A stretch of 64,000 nucleotides of DNA. Source: Nemertoderma westbladi (lineage: Eukaryota > Xenacoelomorpha > Nemertodermatida > Nemertodermatidae). The position numbers and the translations under genes are program-made. Shown here piece after piece: positions 31,705-43,318 of this stretch. The DNA is taken from NCBI GenBank assembly GCA_032718475.1, contig JAUCBJ010005734.1:21918-85917 (forward strand), written 5' to 3'. The notes under the pieces were generated by a model. The model had not been told where the DNA came from. It did not search any database and saw only the letters and a program-made list of their open reading frames with translations. The stretch's first letter is position 1. Each line of letters begins with the position of its first letter.

Positions 31705-33760
31705 GGTCAACTGTAAATACAAATACCAACTATGGTTTTGGCTACAATTTGGAATGTGGTACCCAAGATGTTAAACGAACGAATGAAGTGGTAGGCATTC
31801 ACCAGCGGCAGCATAGTGTAAAGATGATAGAAAAAATAAAGTATTGAGGGTCTTTAGCTGGTTATATTATATTAGGTAAAGATACAATAGTAAACGTTTT
31901 CGACCTACCGGTCTGCATCAGACTGGCATGTACTGGCAACTAACAGGAAAAGGTGAGGGTTACCCAAGATGTTATTCTAGGGTGCACATTTTGTTATATT
32001 TTTATTTTTCAATATTTATTATTATTTACTACCAAACGTGGTTCTGCTTGAAACCATAGCGCTTTTACAAGTCTGAGTCTAATTATATGTACGGTTTTTC
32101 TATTGTGATTGAGCAAGTTGTGGCATCATATCTATTATGAAATGAAAATTATAGGTGTATTTTACTAAGGAAGAATTATTTCAGAAAATTATGCACAGTT
32201 ACTATACTATATAGACACTCGCATAAATTTTCGCTTCTGATACTAAAGGCTGCGAAGGAAAATACCTTTTTCTATTTATACTTCCTGTTGTTATATTTTT
32301 TCATATTTTAAGTTATTGCCTCTTACTGTTTATGTAATAGAATAGCTTATTACCATACCAGTATATTTCTACCAGTTTCATCGTCGTGTGCTAGTGCCCT
32401 ACCATCGGAACAATAAACTACTTCACGCGTTTACCTGTTTCTAGGTTCCAACCTCCCTCAATGGAATCCACCATCCGACAACAGCGGGTCACTAGGAACA
32501 GTAGACCACGGGAATAACAACCAATCAGTCAACTACTAGCCGTCCAGGATAAGATCCTACCCTTACAGTTTAATGAGCCATTTAAACTATCCAGAACTAA
32601 TACTAATACAGTATTATTGTTATAAGAACAGAGTGATTTTACAGTACTCTTCATCGTGTTTAAGTAACGCAAAATCGTTATTGATTAATAGCCACAAGGC
32701 TATTATTACCCAATAGCCTACTGTATGATTGCGCATAATCCTCCATACACATTATTTTACGAAGATATTTAAGAGGTAAAACGTTCCATAGAAATAGTTA
32801 TTATACAGAAAACAATAAGCAGATGGCCAAATTATTCTGGTAAAAAATCAATAATGATATGGGCCTACTTTATTATTCATTACCTTTTCTGGGCTGTCAA
32901 TCATACATTTTCAACCCAATATTCAGGTTAACAAGTTAACAGTTACGCAGTTAAACATTCCATAGAAAATAAAATAAGCAGTTTAACACAATGAGAAGGT
33001 GGTTTTATATAGGTAAATAATTAATGTTGTTACCAACCAATCCCGGAAAAAATAACATAATCGCAATAATAACCTATCTAAAAATAGTGTTATTTTAGTC
33101 CTAGGAAAAAATAACACATTTATTTTTCAACACTCCTGTATCTGCAATCTGCATGTTGAAATTATATTTATGCCTGTTTGCCGTGTTGTGAATACAGTAG
33201 TTAGCTTACTTACGGTACCGGTACCTTTACTAACATGAGTGAAAGTGAAAGTTGTAAGAATAAGACTAGCGTAGGCCTATGGTATGTTTTCAGTTCAGAG
33301 TGTAGGTAGACTGACTGAATGCATCGTACAGTACAGGTAGCGGTACCACAGCTTCCTTTAAGGTCTTAATCACATCACTGCCTTACAACTGCAGAACCTA
33401 CCTGACCGGTAGGCCTACAGAACAGAGCATTGGGGAATAATTTAATGTACCAGTACTAGCAAACTAAACGGGAAATGCAGTACTGGTAGGCCTACACTAC
33501 AAGTTCAGATTGCACACTCAACTCAGCCTACTCTACTCAAAGATCTTTTACTTTCGGTATTTGACAATTATGGACAGCAGCATCCTGATCATGGCAGGAA
33601 TGCCATTCTCAACAGTTTCTACGATTCTACCGTAAAGACGGACGTACCAGACAGACAGACTTGTACCTACCAGTTGTAAATAACGTAGGTTTACATACTG
33701 CACATGCACAATGCTGTAGAACTACGGTACCGGTACAACGATAATAAAATTTAAGAAATT
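31705..33760. other. Intergenic region, no gene found
   Basis: About 2 kb upstream of the PAN-like gene. ACAATAAACTACTTC near 32405 followed by GTTCCAACC resembles an LTR end and is similar to the sequence near 26058, but no element can be defined. KpnI/AgeI-like palindromes such as GGTACCGGTACC (33214) are frequent. Confidence 0.3.
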
Positions 33761-34462
33761 ACACCAAAAATATTATATTTTACTTTTTCGTCAGGAAAAA
33801 AAGTTAAATGTTTTCTCCAGCTTTTGGTCTAAATTCGGGCGAAAAAGTAACAATTTAAGAATAAATAATTATTTATGGGAAAAAAATTAGAACTTTTTTT
33901 CATTATTCTCGAGGCATTTTATTTACCGAGCTTCAGCGAGGTTAATAAAGGGTTGATAGAATATTGAGAATCAAAATGTTCTACTTTTTTCTCGTATACT
34001 GTAATACGTAGGTTTATTCTTAAGTTAAATTGGTACATCGTATACAGTATGGTAAGCCTACAGTACATTGGATAACGTACAGCGATATAGAGTTACAAAA
34101 TAAATTCAGCTGTAGTATTTTACTATATTTGCTTCCATAGTTACTGCGATTAAAATTCTTGTACTCTGGGTTTAACTCATGATTCTGATTACTCAACGTT
34201 AAATAATTCAATGTTCTCGAATATTTATTACGTAACTAGAGAGCCGATTAACAACATAAACCAATATTGGATATTGAGTTCCGTTTTGGAGTACGCCTTG
34301 TAAATACTAAAGTTACAATAACTTTTGAGTGCGTGCATAGATTTAGCACAAATTACTTGCAAACCTTTTCTACGTCGATGCTCTTGCAACACAATTAATG
34401 AAAGTTAAAAAATGACACCAAAAATATTTTATTTTCCTATTTTCGCCGGGAAAAAAGTAAAA
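33761..34462. repeat. Pair of direct repeats of about 48 bp
   Basis: ACACCAAAAATATT at 33761-33774 recurs at 34415-34428, with the following 35 bp also similar (TTTTCGYCRGGAAAAAAGT). Spacing about 654 bp. Meaning unknown; it could be the ends of a short element. No gene in between. Confidence 0.45.
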
Positions 34463-35285
34463 TTAATGCAATCGTATGGTTACTATTTTCCTATGGAAAA
34501 AGTACCTCCTTTTCCCGATTTTTGGGTATACAGTATTCGATCGAAAGAGTACGTGTACGCTAACAATTTAAGAGTAATATTACATACAGTAAGTTGTGAA
34601 ATCGGTATTACTACCCTGCAAACATGGTACGTTAAATTTACGTTAATATACTGTAGGTGTGGATTAAGTTGGAAAATCACATGAATAAATAACATATTGT
34701 TCAACGTTTGATTAACGTTCCACTATGCTAGAAAAATTACATGTTTAAAATAAACCAATCATAGTCGTTAATTCAGCGTAAAATTCGAACGTTAATTTTC
34801 ATTGATCTCTAAATGTGTGATGACGTTTGATAGCAACGTTAATTCCGAGTTTAATTATAAACGTTAATTTTCAACTTTATTTTTAAGTGAAATAACGTTC
34901 ACCTTGTAGTTCTACAATGTGCCAGGCAAACGCCATGATACATTCCCATGTGGATGGATATTACAGTAGACACACTGCCCAACAACACAATACCTGCCTG
35001 CCTATGGTGTTATAATATATTGCTTCTGATTGGTTACTTACACTATATTTGTCAGTATTATTCTGACTCACACTGCCATCTCATTGTGTATTATTATATT
35101 ATAGGATTTGAGTAAAGTTGCATATTACAGTATAATGTTTACTGTATTCACACTATTATTATATTATTCACATTATTTGTAAATGCATCTACTTACCTAA
35201 AGAACATATATGCATGCAATACAAGTAGGTACTGAACTGTGATGGATATTATTGCATTAACAGTTTTATTGTTTTTTTTATTTCC
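34463..35285. other. AT-rich region, no gene
   Basis: Recurrent AACGTTAATTT motifs in both orientations (34690-34900) suggest a decayed inverted-repeat element, without clear ends. Nothing else is supportable. Confidence 0.3.
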
Positions 35286-35290
35286 TTAAA

Positions 35291-35597
35291 TTCGCCCATG
35301 TGAAGAATACCAGGATTTCACTTTTCGGTCGACTTTTTATTGGAATTTTATATATGAAGATTTTTTTTAATTTTTTTTTTTAAATTTTTTTTTGATTTTT
35401 AATTTATCTTTATTAAGTGTTTTATAGCTCTTATTTCTGCATTATAACCTGTACATATACTAATTCGTTTATTGTTTTGGTTAGATTCAGCCTTTCTGTA
35501 ACCTGTGGTTTTGGTGAAAACCTGGTATTCTTCACATGGGGGGTAACTGCAAAGTGAAATATAACGATAGAAAGTCTGGTATTCTTCACATGGGCCC
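35291..35597. mobile_element. Short inverted-repeat element flanked by TTAAA
   Basis: CCCATGTGAAGAATACCAG near 35296 is repeated as its complement at 35575-35594, and TTAAA lies outside both ends (35286-35290, 35598-35602). A further inverted copy lies at about 35519-35541. TTAA target sites are typical of piggyBac-type elements, but the very ends do not match perfectly, so the family is uncertain. Confidence 0.55.
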
Positions 35598-37217
35598 TTA
35601 AATTTTTGTAATACATTAATTAAATTGCTGTCTGATTGGTAAACCTGAGCTAACTGTAATATTTCGATATTCTGTTTATATACGATATTCTGTTTATATT
35701 CTGTACATATGGCTTATTGTGTTGTCATCTTCACGGGCCCGGGTGGCGTTGAGGAAGTTGCAACAATATGTAGTGGATGGTTGTCGGCCGATGGACTTAC
35801 ATCACCATATCCCATAAACACTAAACTTGCATCCAAGGCGCTGAGGGAGTCGTTACGTGCTGGTGACACTGCAGTTGGGCAATGGGTATCTTGGCCTTGC
35901 ACATTTATTCGAAACTCATGCAAAGGTATTTTAACGGTAGTATTCTGATAATTAGATAGGATCATCGTATATGAATATCTAACAATCTAATAATTATTAA
36001 TTCAAATAATAATTATATTACAGTACTGTAGACTAAATTTCAATGTTAATAATATTTTTCAGATGATCTATTGACAGCTAAGGCAATAGAGAGGCGCGTT
36101 GTCTGTGAGGGTTCGGACATTGCAAGTGCTAGCGATCAAGATGGGTATTCCATTGGTATCGCAACATGATTCAGAGGAAAGAAACGGGTTGCGGTTGGAA
36201 ATGAGAGTGATACTATGGATGAAGAAACAGCTGGAGTTCGACAGGACATTCAGTGCACTAGCAGCAGCAGGTAAAATTTATATCTTATTATTGTTCTCAT
36301 TACCAATAATTAGTACAGTACATTCGAATTATTATGTAATAACTATTTACATACTTCTGTGTAAAGTAGCACTTTACAGTGTGATGATCCGAGTGGCTTT
36401 GTTACACGAACGAACGTTAGTGAGTGAGTGAAAACAAAGCCACGAGGATCAGAACTTCGCAACGGATCAGTAAAGTACTTCGCAACAAGTATGTACTGTA
36501 TATGTAGTTTTATGGAGTATATATGTACAGTACAGGCCACCAGAAAACGCAGATTTGTACAATTGTGAACACATTATATCAAATGTGTACCAGTGTAATG
36601 TAATGTTGTTGAACGGGACAATTGAACATAATTGAACATACGGTAATTGAATTGGCAACAACCAAAATTTTTTCTCCAAAGGATACAATTGAATACTTTT
36701 GAAACGCTTAGTAATCTGGAAACTCTCTGTAGTTTGCCGCCAACTGTCACTCACTGCAGCTGGAAATGCGATAAGGATTTTGTTTACCTTTATAGTGTGC
36801 GGTTACTAGTGTCTAGTAGGCAGGCCTATAGTTAGTGATGTTAAGGCATCTTCTGGTGTTTCTCTGTGCCCTCTCGGTGTCAGACTAATGGCGCGACATC
36901 TCCCTGCACTAAATTAATTATTCAATGGTCTAGGCTCCTCCATCCATATACCCATCCACTCCATGAACCTCCATGTGGTCTTGTATGTAGTTATCTCTCT
37001 ACCAATACAGCCCATGTCTACAATGTTACACCCTGGGGGCTCTCTCATCTACCTGATATCAGACATACAGGCGCACCGCACACAAAGCCTTTGTCGGTCC
37101 CAGCAAGTTAGCCTCCTGCTGTGTGATCTAGAAGATAACTCGCCATAACCTGCTAATCAGATGAGTTGAACAAATGTGTTCACATGTGATCACATTGGAT
37201 GAAATCTGCTTTTTCTG

Positions 37218-37630
37218 GTGGCCTGTACTGTAGTATGGCTGGATGGCACATTCACAAGAATGATACGCCGGGTTCATTGTGTCAAGTACAATGCACACAT
37301 CTCCAACCAGACACTATATAACATTGGAGGTGTCTCATTGGTTCCCCCAAGCTTGACACTAGAACAAAATCGCCTCCGCTTTGCAGGACATTGCTTTCGC
37401 CGTGAGGAACAGCCAGTGCATAATCTTGTACTTTGGCAGCCTCATGGAGTGAATAAGCATGGTGGACAGCCCATGACTTTCTTGAGACTCATCTTAAAGG
37501 ACACTGGCCTTGAAGATGCGAATGATCTAGCAAATGTCATGGGTGATAGGGAGTTGTGGCGGCGCAATTTTGTCGACAAGCCGGCACAGCATTCTTAAAA
37601 ATGCAGCATGCCGATACTAGTAGTAGTAGT
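37218..37630 (+). mobile_element. 5'-truncated non-LTR retrotransposon (LINE) 3' end
   Basis: Encodes the C-terminal tail found after the RT domain of many LINEs: RLRFAGHCFRREEQPVHNL, then LWQPHGVNKHGGQPMTFL, DTGLEDANDLANVMGDREL and W residues, to TAA near 37598. A short 3' UTR ends in a (TAG)n run at 37614-37630, a usual LINE tail. No RT core is present, so it is a dead 5' truncation. The real homology begins near 37236 (DGTFTRMIRRVH). It sits in intron 2 of the decayed gene. Confidence 0.75.
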
Positions 37631-37858
37631 ATGTAGTTTTATTCCCAAATTTTAACATTACGAAATTATTGTATATACATTATAAGTGATAGAAACTGCA
37701 CAAATTATATTAGTTGCTGTATAAAAAATTTTAAAAATGACATAAATTATGTTAGAATAAATATAATATATAATATAATAGAATAAATAAGTTAGCTTAT
37801 ATTTATGGTGGCGTTTGGAGCCATGTTATAATAATACAGCTAGGCCCAACTGGGGGAG

Positions 37859-39905
37859 TAATTATGGGGAATTTGGTTAGTACTGTAGGCCGACATTATT
37901 GGGGATTTGGTTAGTACTGTAGGCCTACATTATGGAGGATTGGGTTAGTACTGTAGGCCTACATTATGGAGGATTTTGTTAGTACTGTAGGCCTACATTA
38001 TGGGGGATTTGGTTAGTACTGTAGGCCTACATTATGGGGGATTTGGTTAGTACTGTAGGCCTACATTATGGAGGATTGGGTTAGTACTGTAGGCCTACAT
38101 TATGGGGAATTTGGTTAGTACTGTAGGCCTGCATTATGGGGGATTTGGTTAGTACTGTAGGCCTACATTATGGAGGATTGGGTTAGTACTGTAGGCCTAC
38201 ATTATGGAGGATTTGGTTAGTACTGTAGGCCTACATTATGGGGGATTTGGTTAGTACTGTAGGCCTACATTATGGAGGATTGGGTTAGTACTGTAGGCCT
38301 ACATTATGGAGGATTGGGTTAGTACTGTAGGCCTACATTATGGAGGATTGGGTTAGTACTGTAGGCCTACATTATGGAGGATTTGGTTAGTACTGTAGGC
38401 CTACATTATGGGGGATTTGGTTAGTACTGTAGGCCTACATTATGGGGGATTTGGTTAGTACTGTAGGCCTACATTATGGAGGATTGGGTTAGTACTGTAG
38501 GCCTACATTATGGGGAATTTGGTTAGTACTGTAGGCCTACATTATGGGGGATTTGGTTAATACTGTAGGCCTACATTATGGGGGATTTGGTTAGTACTGT
38601 AGGCCTACATTATGGGGGATTTGGTTAGTACTGTAGGCCTACATTATGGGGGATTTGGTTAGTACTGTAGGCCTACATTATGGAGGATTGGGTTAGTACT
38701 GTAGGCCTACATTATGGAGGATTTTGTTAGTACTGTAGGCCTACATTATGGGGGATTTGGTTAGTACTGTAGGCCTACATTATGGGGGATTTGGTTAGTA
38801 CTGTAGGCCTACATTATGGATGATTGGGTTAGTACTGTAGGCCTACATTATGGGGAATTTGGTTAGTACTGTAGGCCTACATTATGGAGGATTTGGTTAG
38901 TACTGTAGGCCTACATTATGGGGGATTTGGTTAGTACTCTAGGCCTACATTATGGGGGATTTGGTTAGTACTGTAGGCCTACATTATGGAGGATTGGGTT
39001 AGTACTGTAGGCCTACATTATGGAGGATTGGGTTAGTACTGTAGGCCTACATTATGGAGGATTGGGTTAGTACTGTAGGCCTACATTATGGAGGATTTGG
39101 TTAGTACTGTAGGCCTACATTATGGGGGATTTGGTTAGTACTGTAGGCCTACATTATGGGGGATTTGGTTAGTACTGTAGGCCTACATTATGGAGGATTG
39201 GGTTAGTACTGTAGGCCTACATTATGGGGAATTTGGTTAGTACTGTAGGCCTACATTATGGGGGATTTGGTTAATACTGTAGGCCTACATTATGGGGGAT
39301 TTGGTTAGTACTGTAGGCCTACATTATGGGGGATTTGGTTAGTACTGTAGGCCTACATTATGGGTGATTTGGTTAGTACTGTAGGCCTACATTATGGGGG
39401 ATTTGGTTAGTATTGTAGGCCTACATTATGGGGGATTTAGTTAATACTGTAGGCCTACATTATGGGGGATTTGGTTAGTACTGTAGGCCTACATTATGGA
39501 GGATTGGGTTAGTACTGTAGGCCTACATTATGGAGGATTGGGTTAGTACTGTAGGCCTACATCATGGGGATTTGGTTAGTACTGTAGGCCTACATCATGG
39601 AGGATTGGGTTAGTACTGTAGGCCTACATTATAGAGGATTGGGTTAGTACTGTAGGCCTACATTATGGGGGATTGGGTTAGTACTGTAGGTCTACATTAT
39701 GGGGGATTTGGATAGTACTGTAGGCCTACATCATGGGGGATTTGGTTAGTACAGTAGGCCTACATCATGGAGGATTGGGTTAGTACTGTAGGCCTACATT
39801 ATGGAGGATTGTGTTAGTACTGTAGGCCTACATTATGGGGGATTGGGTTAGTACTGTAGGCCTACATTATGGGGGATTGGGTTAGTACTGTAGGTCTACA
39901 TTATG
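37859..39905. repeat. Satellite array, 32-34 bp unit, about 62 copies
   Basis: Unit contains TTAGTACTGTAGGCCTACAT followed by TATGGGGGATTTGG or variants (GGAGGATTGGG, GGGGAATTTGG). The palindrome GTAGGCCTAC is central in each unit. The order of variants shows a higher-order repeat: a run of about 22 units is duplicated, with TTAATACTG markers at 38557 and 39271 (714 bp apart) and GGATTTTG markers at 37971 and 38719 (748 bp apart). Non-coding. Confidence 0.9.
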
Positions 39906-40379
39906 GCATCCATTCTGCTACAATATTACGCTCTGAAACAGTTTATCGCCATTGCATTAAATTGCAAGTAATTAATAAATTTGCGGTGCTGAGTACATAC
40001 ATACAGTACTTACTTACGTTATTACATTATTATTATACAGGGATTCGTTTACAGTAAATTGGTTGATTAATTAATTATTTTGTTTTTTTTAGTGTGGCTC
40101 CCTGAAAACCGAAAGAACGATGCAGCAAAGACGACGAGGGATCGACAATTAGCGATAATGAGGACGATGATGGTGACGATGCGGATGTGGACTTGTAATT
40201 TGTTTCAGTAAGACTTATTTTTGCCAATGCGAACTATAGACTGTATCTGTGCTGTCAACTAACTATCTGATTATTTTGTAATAATAATTTCATTTATAAT
40301 GTAAATAAATAAATGAATAAGTTTCCAGTTTCAAACATAAAGTTTACATTCATTTATAATTCACATAACATATTATAGG

Positions 40380-41192
40380 TGTAAAAGCTTTTGCGGACAT
40401 AACAAGTCATTTTTCCCCGCAATGCGCAGTGTAGGTGCTTTAGCGGACATAACAAGTCATTTTGCCGCAATGCGCATAATACTCTAAAAGATTGGAGCTC
40501 AGATGACGATATCTGTCAGCTGATTTCCTGTAGACGTGGAACCTCCTTGTTCTGCTCAGCCAATCAGAGCGATTTTCACTTTATTTCTGACAGAGGCCTA
40601 TGGAAAACCGCGCAATGCATTACGGTCTTTGTTTACCTTTCTGAGCCTCAGAACCGGCTTGGAATTCTTCTGTACTTCTGTTTTGGAAGTTTCAGACTTT
40701 GGCTTAAACATCTGATGGCTTTGATTACAAGAACGTAAAACTATTAACGCATCACACCGCAATTCAACATTGCTGCACATGGAACACTGCATAAGTAACA
40801 CATACTGACTGTTCACCGCATTATTTTGCTTCTGTTATTAATTGTTGTTATATTGATGTATATTGCTGATATATTTGGAGAATACCGATAAATAATCATA
40901 AAACCCCCAATCTTCTTGATTACTGAAGGTGAGAGGAACAGGTTTACCGGTAGCAACTGCGACTTACATTATAGTGGTTTTTTGTGTGAATTAAATGCTA
41001 TTTCATAATCCCTACATGTGTCAGTTGCGATCCTCCTTATATATGATCAAATTCAGTGACGGTCGGCAGATCAGTGCGAAGTAGTGTGAAGTAGTGTGAA
41101 GGTTAATAAAGCATCTCCTAAAGAATGCGCTTTTTACGAAACTCTTTGGCCATCTAGTTGTGATTAGTAAAAGTCATAACTCTGTTTTTATA
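40380..41192 (+). mobile_element. 5' LTR of element 3
   Basis: Starts TGTAAAAGCTTTTGCGG. The first about 105 bp are two tandem copies of a unit containing GCGGACATAACAAGTCATTTT and GCAATGCGC. A CCAAT box lies at 40560-40564 (CAGCCAATCAGAGCG) and AATAAA at 41105-41110, so U3 and the polyadenylation signal are recognisable. GAAGTAGTGT repeats precede the signal. The 63-codon frame inside is present in both LTRs simply because they are duplicates. Confidence 0.85.
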
Positions 41193-43318
41193 CTTAAAGC
41201 GCCACGTCCTAAAGGAACTGTTAATATTTCCCCGAAAGTAAATATATTGTCAGAGATTATATAGTAATGATCAATCGAATAATACAGTAGGTCTACACTG
41301 CAATCACTATCAAAGCATCCGAATCCAGTCTCCCTTAACTGTGGGTGAATGATCGCGCATAGACTGGCTTCGGCTGATGTAACTTCAGTACATTAAATAA
41401 TCGATATAGGCTAAAGTAGATTTATAAACAAAAGGACAACTAAAATTGGCAGGTTAAACTGCTAAAGGTCTAAAAACGCGAACATTAATAGTTTTAAACT
41501 CTTGATTGCACAGTAGGCAATAAAATATTTCTCTATTGTTCTGGTAAGAACAATATTAGATTTTCTAGTTCTTTATTGCACTGTAGGCAATAAAGTTTTG
41601 ATAATTATATACCGGTAGGTCTTGATATTTAATCAGGGACTGCAGCCCTGGTTTTTTATCGGGATTTTACTTATTTCTGTCAGTTTTATTTATCTGTAAG
41701 TGTAATATTGAGCAGAAGGCGTGTAAGCCTGCTCAGATTGTACAAATGATTTGTAGGCCGAATTGTTGTCTAACTATTGTTAGGTCTGAAGCGATTGCAG
41801 TGTGTGTAGAGTGTCTGTCCGATAAAGTGCTAGTTAGGAAGGCCAGTGCTGTAAGGTAAATCCCCCCCGAAAGAATAAGTCGTACTACTCGGTTAGAACG
41901 CCTACTAACTAACCATTTTGGAGTCTGCATATACTGTAGTTTATTTAGGCTTAGCGGTAGTCTGCCAGCATTTGGTCTGTATTTTGTTTGTATAGTCTGC
42001 ACGGGTAGCGTAATATTTATTATTCAGAGTCTATGCGAGTATTCGCAACCACCAACTCCCCAAGTTTATTCCTGCAGTAATTGTGCTTGTTATACATACC
42101 GTTATAGTTAAATTAACCCCGGTACTACATCAGGGCTGCTTGGCGTAGGTAAAGACTGGTGATTTTGTGCTCCGGTCACTCCAGCAGATACCGTGGTTCT
42201 TTTGGGTGTTCAAGTATATTTAACTGCTAGTTATTTGTTGTATAAGTACTTGTACTGTACCTAATTTAGTGTTTAGAGTACAGTGCTTTCCGAAAGTAAT
42301 TAGTGTGTAGGCAGTATATTTGTGTTGTAAAGTGGTTAATAGGCACGTTAGCTCTGGTTGGCTGCGGTAATTAACTTCTAGGTAAGGACACTCCGGGTAC
42401 ATAACGTAGTACTTATAGAGCTAAGACTATAAGTCATCAGACGGTGGTATTTTCTTATCTGGACAACGCAATTTACTTACTACTGCTTTATTGTTTTCAA
42501 ATACCGTAGTTCCTGTCAGTTTGTAAGAACCAGAAATTCTAACTCCTTGTTAGACTGGTTTGTAGATTTCTTGTAAAATTACCCTAAAAATTGTATGTGT
42601 AACTTTTAGTGTTTATTTAGATATTCTAATCTCAAACTGTAATTGTAAGTAATTTGTAGTGATAAGTAACTTAGTAAAGTAGAATTATCTGTGTAGTGAC
42701 TCCTTACCCAGAAATAATAACATTTATTTCAAACATTGTCAAAACCCATTGTACGGGTATATATATATATATTATAAATCAACTCAAACAGATTTATAAA
42801 ATAGTAGGCCTCCTGCTATACATCAATTAGGTCTTAATATCAGTTGGACTACTGCTTAATAACAGTAATAAAATAAAAGGGAAGGAACCCTAAAATCAAG
42901 AAATTCAGTTATTATCAAATAATTGACATTTCCGGTATTTACGGTAGGCTTATTATATATATTTATATAAATTTAGGCTGAAATTATATACTGGTATTCT
43001 GTGACTAATCCTAGTCTATAATAATACTTATATATATAATATAAGTGTATGCTGTATACCGGTATTTACAGTAGGCTTATTATATATATTTATATAAATT
43101 TAGGCTGAAATTATATACCGGTATTCTGTGACTAACCCTAGTCTATAATAATACTTATATATACTATAAGTGTATACCGGTATTTAATATATTATATATA
43201 TCAGGTTACACTGAGTAACGGTATCGGTAATTAATTACTAGGCTTACAGTTGATACTGAATTACTAGACTTACTTTAACTGTCGTTATAGTAGTAGGCAT
43301 TCAACTGTAAGATAAATC
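41193..43318 (+). other. Leader of element 3
   Basis: 2.1 kb of non-coding sequence before the gag ATG. It contains a tandem duplication of about 120-127 bp (42932-43185, each copy starting CCGGTATTTACRGTAGGC) and many TA-rich stretches. Small open frames here are not credible. Confidence 0.6.
42932..43185 (+). repeat. Tandem duplication in element 3 leader
   Basis: Two nearly identical copies of about 118-127 bp, beginning at 42932 and 43059, with a third partial start at 43177 (CCGGTATTTA). Confidence 0.8.

Larger units (their letters stand above)
35709..40198 (+). pseudogene. Decayed three-exon gene, N-terminal domain and acidic tail
   Basis: Three pieces with compatible splice phases. 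Exon 1 (35709-35925) encodes YCVVIFTGPGGVEEVATIC and SGWLSADGLTSPYP, ending at donor GTATTT. Exon 2 (36063-36270) follows the acceptor TATTTTTCAG and ends at GTAAAA. Exon 3 (40093-40198) follows TTTTTTTTAG and ends DNEDDDGDDADVDL then TAA. Phases are 1, 2 and complete. In-frame TGA codons lie at 36167-36169 and 40103-40105, both explainable as CGA decay. The N-terminus recalls the leading domain of invertebrate DUF4806-type proteins, which is a weak guess. Intron 2 holds a LINE fragment and a 2-kb satellite. AATAAA follows near 40304. Confidence 0.4.

Noticed and set aside
34412-34684. 90-codon frame
   Set aside because: Covers a direct-repeat copy and AT-rich DNA; composition is not protein-like.
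36866-37148. Overlapping 81- and 61-codon frames
   Set aside because: No domain features; lies between decayed exon 2 and the LINE fragment.
37859-39905. Regular repeats that look like a CRISPR array
   Set aside because: Units are contiguous and variable within, with no unique spacers, in a eukaryotic genome.
40547-40816. 63- and 72-codon frames in the LTR, repeated at 55556-55825
   Set aside because: Conserved only because the two LTRs are duplicates; no protein features.
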